This document shows positions 1 through 8,548 of a stretch of 64,000 nt of DNA, one piece after another. The stretch lies in assembly GCA_910579755.1 (NCBI GenBank), contig CAJTVB010000016.1:1-64000 (forward strand). The letters run 5' to 3'. Position numbers and translations under genes: made by a program. The DNA is from an uncultured Acetatifactor sp. (GTDB lineage: Bacteria; Bacillota; Clostridia; Lachnospirales; Lachnospiraceae). The notes beneath the pieces are model-generated. The model saw only the letters and a program-made list of their open reading frames with translations. It was not told the DNA's origin and ran no database searches. Within the stretch, counting starts at the first letter, position 1. Every line of letters starts with the position of its first letter.

Positions 1-1504
1 CAAGGGTTTGCGGACTTTTTGAAGATAAGATATAACAGTTATTAAATGCTATAAAAAGTGTCTTATCAGAATTCTGATTTAAATCTATCAATTTTTCTGC
101 TCTTGCCGATTGTTTTACAATTATTTCCTCCCCTGACAAATTTATGATGAATTCTGGTCCTTTTAGATAATCTTCTATTGCATCGAGCAAAAGATCGCAT
201 CCAATATAATTAAAACGATTCAGCTCTGTAAAAAAAATTCTGGATATTCGATCATTAAAGTCAACCTCAGGAGTTACGCCGCTCACCGCCTGAATAATCA
301 GACTATTTCTGTGAACTTGATAAAACTCCATAGCCATATTAAATTTAGCAGCAAAACCCATATGCCATATGCAAATACCATTCATAGTAATAAATTTAGC
401 ATTGTTTGCAATGGAAAACTCTACATCATCTCCTCTGATAAATAGAGGAAGCACCAGCCTGTTCTTATCCATCTTAGTACGGGGAATGCAGCAGTACCAC
501 CATCCGGCATAATTATTAGGCATGTCTTCATATATTTTCTCATTACGTATAACAGACTGCGCCAAGTGCATTTCCATAACAGGCTTTCTGGGCCCATAGG
601 TCCCATCACTGCTGACAAATCCAACGTCCTCATGCTGAATATGCATCCGCTCATAATAAAGCATTGCCCCACTGATAAAATGATCTTGATACTCTGGCTT
701 CAGACAACGCAGAAGATTATATGTTCTGATAATGCTTTCCGGAAGAATCTTAACATCATCATCCATCAAAAGTGCATGTGTCGTAGAGAATTCATTGTCA
801 ACCAGCGTCTCCATCATACCTCTGGAATACCCTCCGGCCCCTCCGGCATTGGGGTTCTGGTATATATGAATTCTATCACTATTCCACTCGTCTGCCTGCA
901 ACGTCCGCCCATTATCGATTACTCTGACAAAAATATGATCTGCAACATCCTCACCTGAATAGATAATTTCATTTTCCAGAAGCTGCAAATTTCTGGTAAT
1001 GAAGTTTTCCTTTTTATAAGTGACTGTCACCAAAGACAAATTAACTTCCCTCAAATTCTCAGCTTGAATAGCTGCCACATAGCTTCCTTCATAAATCGAC
1101 AAATTACCATAAGCAAAGATCTGAAAGGAAACCACCTGGCTTTTTGAATCCATAGGAATCGGTATTAAAATCGTCTCTTTCGCTTCTAATTCGAAGTAAT
1201 TTTCTGAAATGATCTCTTTTTCGATATCATTTCCATTCAAATAGTGTCCAAACATTTGAACACCAAACTTTCCTTTTACCGATAAACTTAAAAGAGCATG
1301 CTCAATCTGTGTATATTTTTTCCACTTCTCCAGAGAAAACGCATTAAAATATGTAAAAAATTCTGTATATTTATCTTCCTCCAGACAATAAGCCGACTCT
1401 ATTTTATTGTGAGTTAACTGTTCCCCTCTATAAAACATCCAGAAATGCTGTTTCATATCTAACTTCGGAAAAAGCAAATTTTGTAATTTAACTACTTTAT
1501 CCAT
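1..1504 (-). CDS. GlfT2-like galactofuranosyltransferase family GT2 (3' end outside window)
   Basis: The reading frame is open from ATG at 1504 (GGAGGAAAAC just upstream) to the window edge, giving 501 codons without a stop, so the C-terminus is missing. The layout matches GlfT2: an N-terminal beta-rich domain of about 200 residues, then a GT-A fold with QNPNAGGAGG near residue 218, the metal-binding MDDDV near 250, a WW pair near 335, the candidate catalytic RGDDVEF near 360 and a WHM histidine near 380. GlfT2 enzymes polymerise UDP-galactofuranose into envelope galactan; the donor here is inferred from family only. It is the last visible gene of the glycopolymer locus, 36 bp after a pyruvyltransferase-like gene. 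Confidence 0.8.
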   Translation of the reverse strand, partial: MDKVVKLQNLLFPKLDMKQHFWMFYRGEQLTHNKIESAYCLEEDKYTEFFTYFNAFSLEKWKKYTQIEHALLSLSVKGKFGVQMFGHYLNGNDIEKEIISENYFELEAKETILIPIPMDSKSQVVSFQIFAYGNLSIYEGSYVAAIQAENLREVNLSLVTVTYKKENFITRNLQLLENEIIYSGEDVADHIFVRVIDNGRTLQADEWNSDRIHIYQNPNAGGAGGYSRGMMETLVDNEFSTTHALLMDDDVKILPESIIRTYNLLRCLKPEYQDHFISGAMLYYERMHIQHEDVGFVSSDGTYGPRKPVMEMHLAQSVIRNEKIYEDMPNNYAGWWYCCIPRTKMDKNRLVLPLFIRGDDVEFSIANNAKFITMNGICIWHMGFAAKFNMAMEFYQVHRNSLIIQAVSGVTPEVDFNDRISRIFFTELNRFNYIGCDLLLDAIEDYLKGPEFIINLSGEEIIVKQSARAEKLIDLNQNSDKTLFIAFNNCYILSSKSPQTL

Positions 1505-1540
1505 GTTTTCCTCCATAATGCAGTTCTATTCTGAAAGCTT

Positions 1541-2536
1541 TTATTCCTTTTTCAGTTTTTCTTCCAACCATCGAATTGATTTCGAACGTAGTTCCATCAG
1601 TTTATAATCTACCAACCCATACCGAATCGGCTTTCTGCAAAGATACTTTTTTTCACAAACATCATCCTCTGTGTAAATGACTCTTTCCATCAATCCAAGA
1701 CTTTCCAAACCAGATAAGGTTCCAGCTGCGTCTCCCAGTCGAGACGTAATCAAAATAAATGGTTTTTTATAAACGACTGCCATATGAGCAAACGCTATAG
1801 AATCAGTAATAATCAATGCTCCTTTTTCTAATGCATTCAAAAACACATCAATTGAACTATCTAAATGATTTTCAATATCTTTAGATAAATCAATTATCCG
1901 ATATTGGAGAATTTCCTCTGACATTTCGACAACCTTTTGCTTTTGATTGTCACGATCTTCAAAGAAAACGGATAAAAATAATCCTTCTATTTCCTCCCTG
2001 TCAAAATGAGGATAGTCTTCAACCAAAAAAAGCGGACTGCATACCTTTTCAGCGTCAATTCCAAATTCCATATTCAAAATGCGTAGTGTGCTATTATCCT
2101 CTACAGATATTCCGTCAAATCTTTTCAAAGCAAAGATCGCCGCGTTTTTGGGTCCTAATGGAATATCACACCTCTTTCCAAAACTCGGCGCATAAGCAAT
2201 TTTTCGCGCATCTTCTTTCCCGAAGTTCAGAAAACACTGATCCGTAGACTCCTTTTCGGTATATTTCCACTTTTTTTCTGCTCCTGTAAGTAAATAATTA
2301 AAGGTATCAAGATACTTCTCCTTGCTATTATGTATGCACATATCTGAAAACAAACAGCATCTCTCTTTTATATACTTTGAAATAACTGTATTCATCCGAC
2401 ATAGATCATCAAAAACTACCGGACAATATCCTAAATTCTGTAAAGTCACATGTAGAGCATATGTCGAAAGGATCTGCCCCAGATGTTCATTATCATTGAT
2501 AGTGCACAATAAAACTTTTTCCATTTCATTTTCCAT
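1541..2536 (-). CDS. Polysaccharide pyruvyltransferase-family protein
   Basis: 331 residues. The start at 2536 has AAGGAG eight bases upstream. The N-terminal DNEHLGQILSTYAL resembles the NxGDxLxxYAL opening of the family; a central YAPSFGK, followed by KRFDGISVEDN and VCSPLFL, matches the SFG/SVRE/DPxLL pattern of PF04230; and a late DSIAFAHMAVVYKKPFI matches the DSxH...KPF region, with alanine-phenylalanine-alanine between S and H. Such proteins add pyruvate ketals to surface polysaccharide sugars or act as related GT-B enzymes. The N-terminal motif departs from consensus (EHLGQ for FGDVL), so the exact chemistry is uncertain. It sits between the ABC exporter and the GlfT2-like gene. Confidence 0.7.
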   Translation of the reverse strand: MENEMEKVLLCTINDNEHLGQILSTYALHVTLQNLGYCPVVFDDLCRMNTVISKYIKERCCLFSDMCIHNSKEKYLDTFNYLLTGAEKKWKYTEKESTDQCFLNFGKEDARKIAYAPSFGKRCDIPLGPKNAAIFALKRFDGISVEDNSTLRILNMEFGIDAEKVCSPLFLVEDYPHFDREEIEGLFLSVFFEDRDNQKQKVVEMSEEILQYRIIDLSKDIENHLDSSIDVFLNALEKGALIITDSIAFAHMAVVYKKPFILITSRLGDAAGTLSGLESLGLMERVIYTEDDVCEKKYLCRKPIRYGLVDYKLMELRSKSIRWLEEKLKKE

Positions 2537-2611
2537 AACTGCTACTCCTTGCGCTTTATGCTAAATTTTCTGAAAAAATTCCTTAATATAACATCTTATC
2601 AGTACTTTTCT

Positions 2612-3730
2612 TCAATCAAACTGCTTGCGATATGCCCCACATACTTCCTTTGCTTCTCCCACCATCTTCAGTCTTCCCTTTTCGATCCAGACCACCTTGG
2701 TGCAGTTAGAAAGAATCGTTCCCATTCCATGTGATACCATCAATACAGTGCTGCCGCCATGGATCATCTCTTTAATTCTGGCCAGACTTTTCTTCCGGAA
2801 AAATTCGTCCCCCACGCTCAATACCTCATCTAAAATCAGGATTTCCGCAGCGTCTCCGGCGGTAGCAATGGAAAATCCCAGTCTGCTTACCATACCGCTG
2901 GAAAAATTTTTTACTTTTTCATCCATAAAGCCTTCCAGTTCGGCGAAATCCACAATCTCTGAATAATGCTTATCAATAAATTCTCTTGAGTATCCAATAA
3001 TCGCACCGTTTAAATATACATTTTCCCTTGCTGAAAGCTCTGTATCAAAGCCTGCTCCCAGAGTCAAAAGCTGTATCTTTCTTTTATCTACCTTTACCTG
3101 ACCGGAGGTGGGCTCCAGCGCCCCGGATACAATCTTTAACAGCGTGGATTTTCCGGAGCCGTTTGTGCCGATAATTCCGACCACCTCTCCTTTGTAAACC
3201 TCAAAGCTTACATTGTCCAGAGCCAATAAATCCCGGGTCGTAAGCTGCTTTTTGATTCTTTGAATCATGTAGTCCTTCAGGCCCGATGTACTGCTTGTGG
3301 AAACCTTAAATTTCATGGTCACATTGCGAACCTCTATGACTGGCAGCTCCCCTTCTTCCTTTTGTTCTATCTCACTTTCAGGCTCCAGCAGCAAATCACC
3401 ATTCCCTGTATCAGTATCCTCTGCATCCATGTCATCTGCTTCCATATATTCTGCCTCAATCTCTTCTACTTCAATCTCTTCTACTTCAATGCCTTCTGCT
3501 TCAACGTCTTCTGTCTCAATGCTTTCTGTCTCATCATCTTCCGCATTATCCTCTGCCTCATCTTCATCCACATCGAATACAATTTCTCTTGTATCCGGCA
3601 TTCTGCGTCTCTTTTTTCCCCTGCTGACATCACATATATGGACGGTGGATATCAGCAGAATCAGCAGGACGCACACAAATACAATTCCGGCAAATAACAC
3701 AATAGCGAGAATTCTCATGTCTATTTCCAT
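2612..3730 (-). CDS. Polysaccharide ABC exporter ATPase (Wzt/TagH type) with membrane segment and acidic N-terminal extension
   Basis: 372 residues from ATG 3730, which has GAGGG seven bases upstream; ATGs at 3736 and 3718 are alternatives. Residues ~5-28 are a hydrophobic membrane segment, followed by a short basic stretch (KKRRR) and about 80 residues dominated by Glu and Asp with repeated EVEEIE/EAE/DAED units. The ATPase follows: Walker A GTNGSGKST, signature NFSSGM, Walker B ILILDEVLSVGD and the switch histidine VSHG. The SSGM signature and DEVLSVGD are typical of O-antigen and teichoic acid exporters. The gene begins 11 bases after its permease partner. A membrane-anchored, acidic N-terminus is not normal for Wzt or TagH, which start directly with the ATPase domain. 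Confidence 0.85.
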   Translation of the reverse strand: MEIDMRILAIVLFAGIVFVCVLLILLISTVHICDVSRGKKRRRMPDTREIVFDVDEDEAEDNAEDDETESIETEDVEAEGIEVEEIEVEEIEAEYMEADDMDAEDTDTGNGDLLLEPESEIEQKEEGELPVIEVRNVTMKFKVSTSSTSGLKDYMIQRIKKQLTTRDLLALDNVSFEVYKGEVVGIIGTNGSGKSTLLKIVSGALEPTSGQVKVDKRKIQLLTLGAGFDTELSARENVYLNGAIIGYSREFIDKHYSEIVDFAELEGFMDEKVKNFSSGMVSRLGFSIATAGDAAEILILDEVLSVGDEFFRKKSLARIKEMIHGGSTVLMVSHGMGTILSNCTKVVWIEKGRLKMVGEAKEVCGAYRKQFD

Positions 3731-3741
3731 GCACATACCCT

Positions 3742-5682
3742 CTATATTTTCTGCATTACAAGATTTTGATTCTTTTTAAATACAATCCAGCCAACGGTAC
3801 AGCTGATCAAGGCGGCCAACGCCAGCTTGACCCAGGCTGTATAATAAGGAACTCTTCCGTATACCATGCACTCCCTGGCTATGTAAATAGACATATATAC
3901 CGGGTTCCACCCAATCAACGACTGAAGAGCCTCTGGCAAGGAAGACACCGGATAAAAAATAGCCGTAAGGTAAAGCAGAATACGCAGGAAAACACTATAT
4001 AAATATCTGATATCTGCAAAAAATACATACAAAATAGACAACAGATAGCCCACTCCCATGGCAAAGGCAAAGGTTAACGCTACATCCAGCGGAAGCAAAA
4101 GCATTGTCCAGGAGGGCTTGATTTTAAAAAACACCAGCATCAGCGCATAAGGAACGATGGAAAAGCCAAAATTGACCAATGCCGTATACATTCTTGACAG
4201 TACAAAGGTCTGCCTGGGCAGCTTCGCTTTAAGCAGCAGAGATTTGTTGTCCACCAGCGCCGACATTGCCTGGTTTGTCCCATTGCTGAATAATTCCCAG
4301 AATAATGAACCGGTCAAATAATACAAAGGGAAATTGTCAATAGACCGCTTAAACATGTATGAAAACACCATGGACATAACAATCATCATCAACAGTGGAT
4401 TCAGCACACTCCATACAATCCCCAAATGGCTCCGCGCATATTTCCGTTTGACCTCTCTCGAGGTCAGCTCCTGGATCACGAACAAATACTGCTTTTTTTC
4501 CGCGATATATGACGAGATCCCTTTTATTCTTTTCCGTATTATGCTGCGGATGCTTTCCTGAGAAGACAAATTTACCAGCAGTACAATTGCCAGCAGGATT
4601 GTTAAAAAGCCTATGACCGCTGCCACCGCCACATATCCCTTCCCTGTCTCATCCTCATCCGGCCCGGGCTCAGGCGTCCACTCTTCCAATACACCGCTTA
4701 CTGTGTAGCGATAGTATCCACCTGCTCCATTTTGGCTGATGCCGTAAAAGATTGTTCCATTGTCCGCTTCCTCCGTCAGACCCTCCGGAAGCGTCTGGCA
4801 GGCCTTCAGGGACATAATGTAATAGGTAAGGTCTCCGGAGGATATCTCATTTACCGCATAAAAACGCTGAGCAGTCTTCTCAAAGGCATAGAGAAAAAAG
4901 TTTTCTCTTTCGTCCATGACCAGAACAACTCTCACATTTCTTTGATGATCCGTAAAATATGTAAGACTTTGATTGATATAGGCATCTGTAACAAGCCTGT
5001 AATCCCACAGCCTCATATCCGGCTCATAGTCTGCCAGATCTACCACATAGAGAATATTTCCGTCTCCGTCCTTAATGCTTCCGCTTATTGGAATGTTGGT
5101 GCTGATTCCATAAACGCTGCCGGCTTCCGCATCCTGCACATCCTCCGGAAGCCGTTCAAAAAAGGAAGGACCTTCGGGCGCTTCTCCCTCTTCCGGGTTC
5201 CCCTCGATGGTAATCGGAGCTGCAGGAAGCGCACTGACCGTATAGCTGCCGGCATCTTCCCCGGCGGAGCTGATTACAGCATCCGTTACCTGTATACCGG
5301 CTTCACCGGCTCCTGCGGCATGGAATGCAAGGACATAGGTCACCTGACTGTCGAATCCGGTTCCTTCCAATGTGATAACACCGTCTTCCTCTGTCTCCGC
5401 TCCCGAAATGTATTCCATTCTGGAAGCGTCATAACGAAGCATTATCCTGTAAGCTCCGATCTGTCCTTCCGCCTGAATAGTCATTTTTATTTCAAAGTCT
5501 TCTTCCTTTTTAAGGAAATAGGCTTCCTGATCAAACACCAGTGATGCCTCTGCTGCGTATACCGGATTTCCCAGAAGAGCAAACAGCAATGCCATCAGGA
5601 CGGCTCCCAGAATTTCTTTATGGATATGGCCTTCTCTTTTGAAGTATTTTTTGTTATAGTCCTTCTTTCCAGCAAAAAGCAT
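3742..5682 (-). CDS. ABC-2 polysaccharide exporter permease (Wzm/TagG type) fused to an extracytoplasmic cohesin-like domain
   Basis: 646 residues from ATG 5682 (AGGA ten bases upstream; a Lys-rich start and then a hydrophobic segment ending PVYA|AEA). An in-frame ATG at 5751 would overlap the upstream gene by 98 bases. Roughly residues 45-160 read like a cohesin fold (IGAYRIMLRYDASRMEYISG, then alternating beta strands). A second extracytoplasmic region follows, then a membrane segment near 355 and a typical ABC-2 permease from about 400 (REVKRKYARSHLGIVWSVLN) with about six membrane helices. The permease part would export a glycopolymer with the ATPase encoded next. The fused outer domain could hold the emerging chain or a partner protein; that is inference. 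No dockerin was recognised in the window. Confidence 0.85.
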   Translation of the reverse strand: MLFAGKKDYNKKYFKREGHIHKEILGAVLMALLFALLGNPVYAAEASLVFDQEAYFLKKEEDFEIKMTIQAEGQIGAYRIMLRYDASRMEYISGAETEEDGVITLEGTGFDSQVTYVLAFHAAGAGEAGIQVTDAVISSAGEDAGSYTVSALPAAPITIEGNPEEGEAPEGPSFFERLPEDVQDAEAGSVYGISTNIPISGSIKDGDGNILYVVDLADYEPDMRLWDYRLVTDAYINQSLTYFTDHQRNVRVVLVMDERENFFLYAFEKTAQRFYAVNEISSGDLTYYIMSLKACQTLPEGLTEEADNGTIFYGISQNGAGGYYRYTVSGVLEEWTPEPGPDEDETGKGYVAVAAVIGFLTILLAIVLLVNLSSQESIRSIIRKRIKGISSYIAEKKQYLFVIQELTSREVKRKYARSHLGIVWSVLNPLLMMIVMSMVFSYMFKRSIDNFPLYYLTGSLFWELFSNGTNQAMSALVDNKSLLLKAKLPRQTFVLSRMYTALVNFGFSIVPYALMLVFFKIKPSWTMLLLPLDVALTFAFAMGVGYLLSILYVFFADIRYLYSVFLRILLYLTAIFYPVSSLPEALQSLIGWNPVYMSIYIARECMVYGRVPYYTAWVKLALAALISCTVGWIVFKKNQNLVMQKI

Positions 5683-7138
5683 ACCTTTTGTTCCTGTTCC
5701 TCTTCCTCTTGACTGCTGCCCATGATCTGATCTGTTTTCTTCCATATACAATATATTTGTACAGGCAGGCGTGGCGGAGATTTTTCCTTACAGCAGTTTC
5801 AGATTCTTCTTCCTGCATTCCGCATTTAACAATACTTCCTTCAATCCAGGCGCTTTCATGAATGGTTCCTTTTTTTATGCCTGCCATAATCAGAAGCCTG
5901 TTCAGAAAACGTTGGTTTTGAATCTCTTCTTCTGTCAGCTTTGCGGCAACTCTTTTCAGGCTTGTCTCCCGGACATCATCGGAAAAGAGATTATTTCCAA
6001 AGGCCTCCACTTCCAGCTCCGCCGGACGGGCCATCAGCTTTGCAAAAAGCCTTTCCAATATGGCGCTTCCATGCTGGTCCGCATTTTGGCTGTTCTCACC
6101 GCCATAGCAGGCAAGAAATTCCCGGAGAGCTTCCTGATTCCTTTGCAGCTGTTCTTTGTTCGGATTACCGGAAGGCTCCGACACAGGCACAAATCGGTTC
6201 TCTTTCCGAATGTATCCTACCGTCATGCCTCCTTCCGCACTGCATACGGCTTCAAACAGGGAATTGCAAAAATGCGCTTTCCTTCTTAATCCGGTGCAGG
6301 GAGTAAAATAAAATCCATGGTAAGCGTCAGGGTCTGCCTCGCCGGGAAGTTCATATAATCCAAAATAATATCCCTCCACAGAAATATCAGGCCGCTGGCT
6401 GTGCACCAGAGTCTGCAGAGATTGCTGAAGCGTTCCCACCCAGCCGCTGTCCACAATGGCATAGGGAATATCCGAAAGCAGGCCTTCCTGCTCCAGATAT
6501 CCCATTGTGCTCTCATATGCATGCTCAGAATGCTTTTTAATATATTCCTGCAGTTTTTCCTGTCCTAAAAGTGTCTGCTTTAATTCCAGGACCTGGCGAT
6601 AATTCAAAATCTCTCTGTATCTGTCCTGCCATCCCATACGCCCGGCGATTTCCTCCGCTTCCTCCTTCGTCAGCCCTCCGCGCTTCAGGATCCGCTCAAG
6701 AGTTACATCGATGCCGCCCACACACATCTTGTCCATTCCCTGCCGGAAATCCAGGTGGTATTCCGGCAGGCGCAGACAGTATCTGGATACATGCAGGTAA
6801 CGGCATTCTATGGGAAGCTTCCTTTTCCTGGTCAAATACAGGGCGGTCAGATACATCTGCCAGCCATCTCTGCTGAGAAAGTAAAGTCTTTGCTTTCCTG
6901 TGCGGATGGCCTGCTTCAGTGTCCAATCCGTAAAATCCAGGATTGCCGGCACAAACCCATACAGGTATAATCTGGCAGGGTCCGGAAGATTTTTTTCCTG
7001 CTCCAATCGCCGAATTGCACTGCTGCAGTCGAGTCTTTCTGACAGAATGTCCCGATACGTCTCAAATCGTTCCCGATATCCCCCCGGATCCGCACTACCG
7101 TCCTTCAAATCTCCGCGCTTCAAGTGTTCGCCCTTCAA
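5654..7138 (-). CDS. HAD-like glycan-biosynthesis protein (COG5610-like)
   Basis: 494 residues. Around residues 55-110 it has LYLYGFVPAILDFTDW and then RLYFLSRDGWQMY, the lone FLxRDG motif typical of the HAD-like proteins found in polysaccharide clusters, with HVSRYCLRLP soon after. The middle contains AIVDSGWVGTLQQSL, another conserved family signature. The C-terminus is Lys/Arg-rich. The start overlaps the stop of the preceding lipoprotein gene in an ATGA arrangement, implying translational coupling, and the end overlaps the permease gene. The family is uncharacterised; a role in making or modifying the exported glycan is inferred from neighbours. Confidence 0.65.
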   Translation of the reverse strand: MKGEHLKRGDLKDGSADPGGYRERFETYRDILSERLDCSSAIRRLEQEKNLPDPARLYLYGFVPAILDFTDWTLKQAIRTGKQRLYFLSRDGWQMYLTALYLTRKRKLPIECRYLHVSRYCLRLPEYHLDFRQGMDKMCVGGIDVTLERILKRGGLTKEEAEEIAGRMGWQDRYREILNYRQVLELKQTLLGQEKLQEYIKKHSEHAYESTMGYLEQEGLLSDIPYAIVDSGWVGTLQQSLQTLVHSQRPDISVEGYYFGLYELPGEADPDAYHGFYFTPCTGLRRKAHFCNSLFEAVCSAEGGMTVGYIRKENRFVPVSEPSGNPNKEQLQRNQEALREFLACYGGENSQNADQHGSAILERLFAKLMARPAELEVEAFGNNLFSDDVRETSLKRVAAKLTEEEIQNQRFLNRLLIMAGIKKGTIHESAWIEGSIVKCGMQEEESETAVRKNLRHACLYKYIVYGRKQIRSWAAVKRKRNRNKRYAFCWKEGL

Positions 7139-8394
7139 GTGCCTGTCCTTCCCGCCCCGGCCAAGGTGTCCCCGGAAGACTCCCCACTGTCTGACGGTTC
7201 TGATGGTTCCTCAGGATCTGCTGGTTCTGCAGGGTTTGAGGGTTCCATGGATCCTTCTCCACCTGATGGTTCGGAGGGCTCCGCAGGAGCTGAAGACTCC
7301 CCGGGCTCCGTAGGCTCTGGCGTTACTGTTGGTGCGGGGCTGGCCGTAGGCTCCGGCGTTACCGTTGGTGTGGGGCTGGCCGTGGGCTCCGGCGTTACCG
7401 TTGGTGTGGGGCTGGCCGTGGGCTCCGGCGTTACCGTTGGTGTGGGGCTGGCCGTGGGCTCCGGCGTTGCCGTTGGCACAGGGCTGGCCGTGGGACTTGG
7501 TGCCACTGTTGGCGCTATTGTTGGTACAGGACTGGCCGTGGGACTTGGTGCCACTGTTGGCGCTATTGTTGGCACAGGGCTGGCCGTGGGGCTTGGCGTC
7601 ACTGTTGGCGCTATTGTTGGTACAGGGCTGGCCGTAGGGCTTGGTGTCACTGTTGGCGCTATTGTTGGCACAGGGCTGGCCGTGGGACTTGGTGCCACTG
7701 TTGGCGCTATTGTTGGTACAGGACTGGCCGTGGGGCTTGGCGTCACTGTTGGCGCTATTGTTGGTACAGGACTGGCCGTGGGTTTCGGCGTTACTGTTGG
7801 CGCTATTGTTGGTATCGGACTGGCCGTGGGGCTTGCGTTTCCTCCGGAGCTTGTATTTCCGGTTGGTGTGGGACTTTTCACGGAAGCCGGCGGCGTTGAG
7901 GCGGTGCCTTCTTCAGGAGATGTGGTTCCTGCCGGAGAAGAAATTTCCAAAGCTTCCGTTCTCACATATGCCACTCGTCCGTTATAGCTGACTCTGCGCC
8001 AGCCTTCCTCTTCCCAGGAACCGATTATGGTAATGCTTTCGCCTTGTGTTACATGTCCGATCCTGGAAGCCTCCTGTGAAGGTCTGCTGAAAATATCAGT
8101 GTCCTCCAGAACCGTTCCTTCAACCTCCTCTTCCGTGCCGTCCACCTCGGCGGTAAGAGGCGCGGATGCCGTCTCATTTTCCCCCATATCCGGCTCTGTT
8201 CCTGCGGTGAGGGGTGCCGCCTGATTCAGCCTTTCCGCTCCTATATATTCCTCTGATTCCGGCACAGCGGTGCCGCAGCCTGCAAATAAGCAGGCAACCG
8301 CTGCTGCCGTCATTATTTCCACTGTAATTTTTTTCACTGTATTAATTTTTGCTGTATTATTTTTCAATTTCCGGCCATTGCCGTATTTTTCCAT
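7135..8394 (-). CDS. SH3-domain lipoprotein with Pro/Thr/Ser repeat stalk
   Basis: 419 residues. A basic start and hydrophobic stretch end in the lipobox LFAGC (Cys40), so the protein should be anchored outside the membrane. Residues ~90-152 form a bacterial SH3-like domain (DIFSRPSQEASRIGHVTQG, then GWRRVSYNGRVAYVR), which often binds peptidoglycan. The rest is a low-complexity stalk: about seven 16-residue units of the type TASPVPTIAPTVTPSP, then about five 12-residue TASPTPTVTPEP units, then a Glu/Ser/Pro tail. This suits a wall-spanning spacer. It is encoded upstream of, and overlaps by 4 bp, the HAD-like gene. Confidence 0.8.
   Translation of the reverse strand: MEKYGNGRKLKNNTAKINTVKKITVEIMTAAAVACLFAGCGTAVPESEEYIGAERLNQAAPLTAGTEPDMGENETASAPLTAEVDGTEEEVEGTVLEDTDIFSRPSQEASRIGHVTQGESITIIGSWEEEGWRRVSYNGRVAYVRTEALEISSPAGTTSPEEGTASTPPASVKSPTPTGNTSSGGNASPTASPIPTIAPTVTPKPTASPVPTIAPTVTPSPTASPVPTIAPTVAPSPTASPVPTIAPTVTPSPTASPVPTIAPTVTPSPTASPVPTIAPTVAPSPTASPVPTIAPTVAPSPTASPVPTATPEPTASPTPTVTPEPTASPTPTVTPEPTASPTPTVTPEPTASPAPTVTPEPTEPGESSAPAEPSEPSGGEGSMEPSNPAEPADPEEPSEPSDSGESSGDTLAGAGRTGT
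7318..7835 (-). repeat. Coding tandem repeats, periods about 36 bp then 48 bp
   Basis: On the plus strand roughly five 36-bp units (gttaccgttggtgtgg... type) are followed by about seven 48-bp units that each contain gttggcgctattgttgg. Both periods are multiples of three and both encode Pro/Thr/Ala/Ser-rich stalk units of the lipoprotein. Units differ at only a few bases, so copy number is likely to vary between strains. Confidence 0.85.
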
Positions 8395-8452
8395 TATGTC
8401 CCTGCTCCCGATTTCATTTCAGGTGTCATACTTTTAGTTGTTCAAAATTTGC

Positions 8453-8478
8453 GGAGGGAACGCCATGGCATTCCCTCC
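8453..8478 (-). terminator. Strong GC-rich hairpin between secreted-protein and lipoprotein genes
   Basis: GGAGGGAA (8453-8460) pairs with TTCCCTCC (8471-8478), with further pairing inside. On the minus strand it is followed by GCAAATTTTG, a poor T-run, so it may be an attenuator or RNA-stability element rather than a full terminator. A 14-bp perfect palindrome, GATCATGCATGATC, lies at 8512-8525 in the same gap. Confidence 0.45.
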
Positions 8479-8548
8479 CTGATAGAAACCAAACTACGGA
8501 TTACCACTTCAGATCATGCATGATCGATTAAAGTCAAAAATCTGGATA

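Noticed and set aside
7318..7835. Possible CRISPR array
   Set aside because: Repeats are directly adjacent without unique spacers, are multiples of three and lie in a coding frame.
7124..7987. 287-residue plus-strand frame rich in Gly/Val repeats
   Set aside because: It is the antisense of the lipoprotein's repeat stalk; no signal, ribosome site or domain, while the minus frame has a lipobox and SH3 domain.
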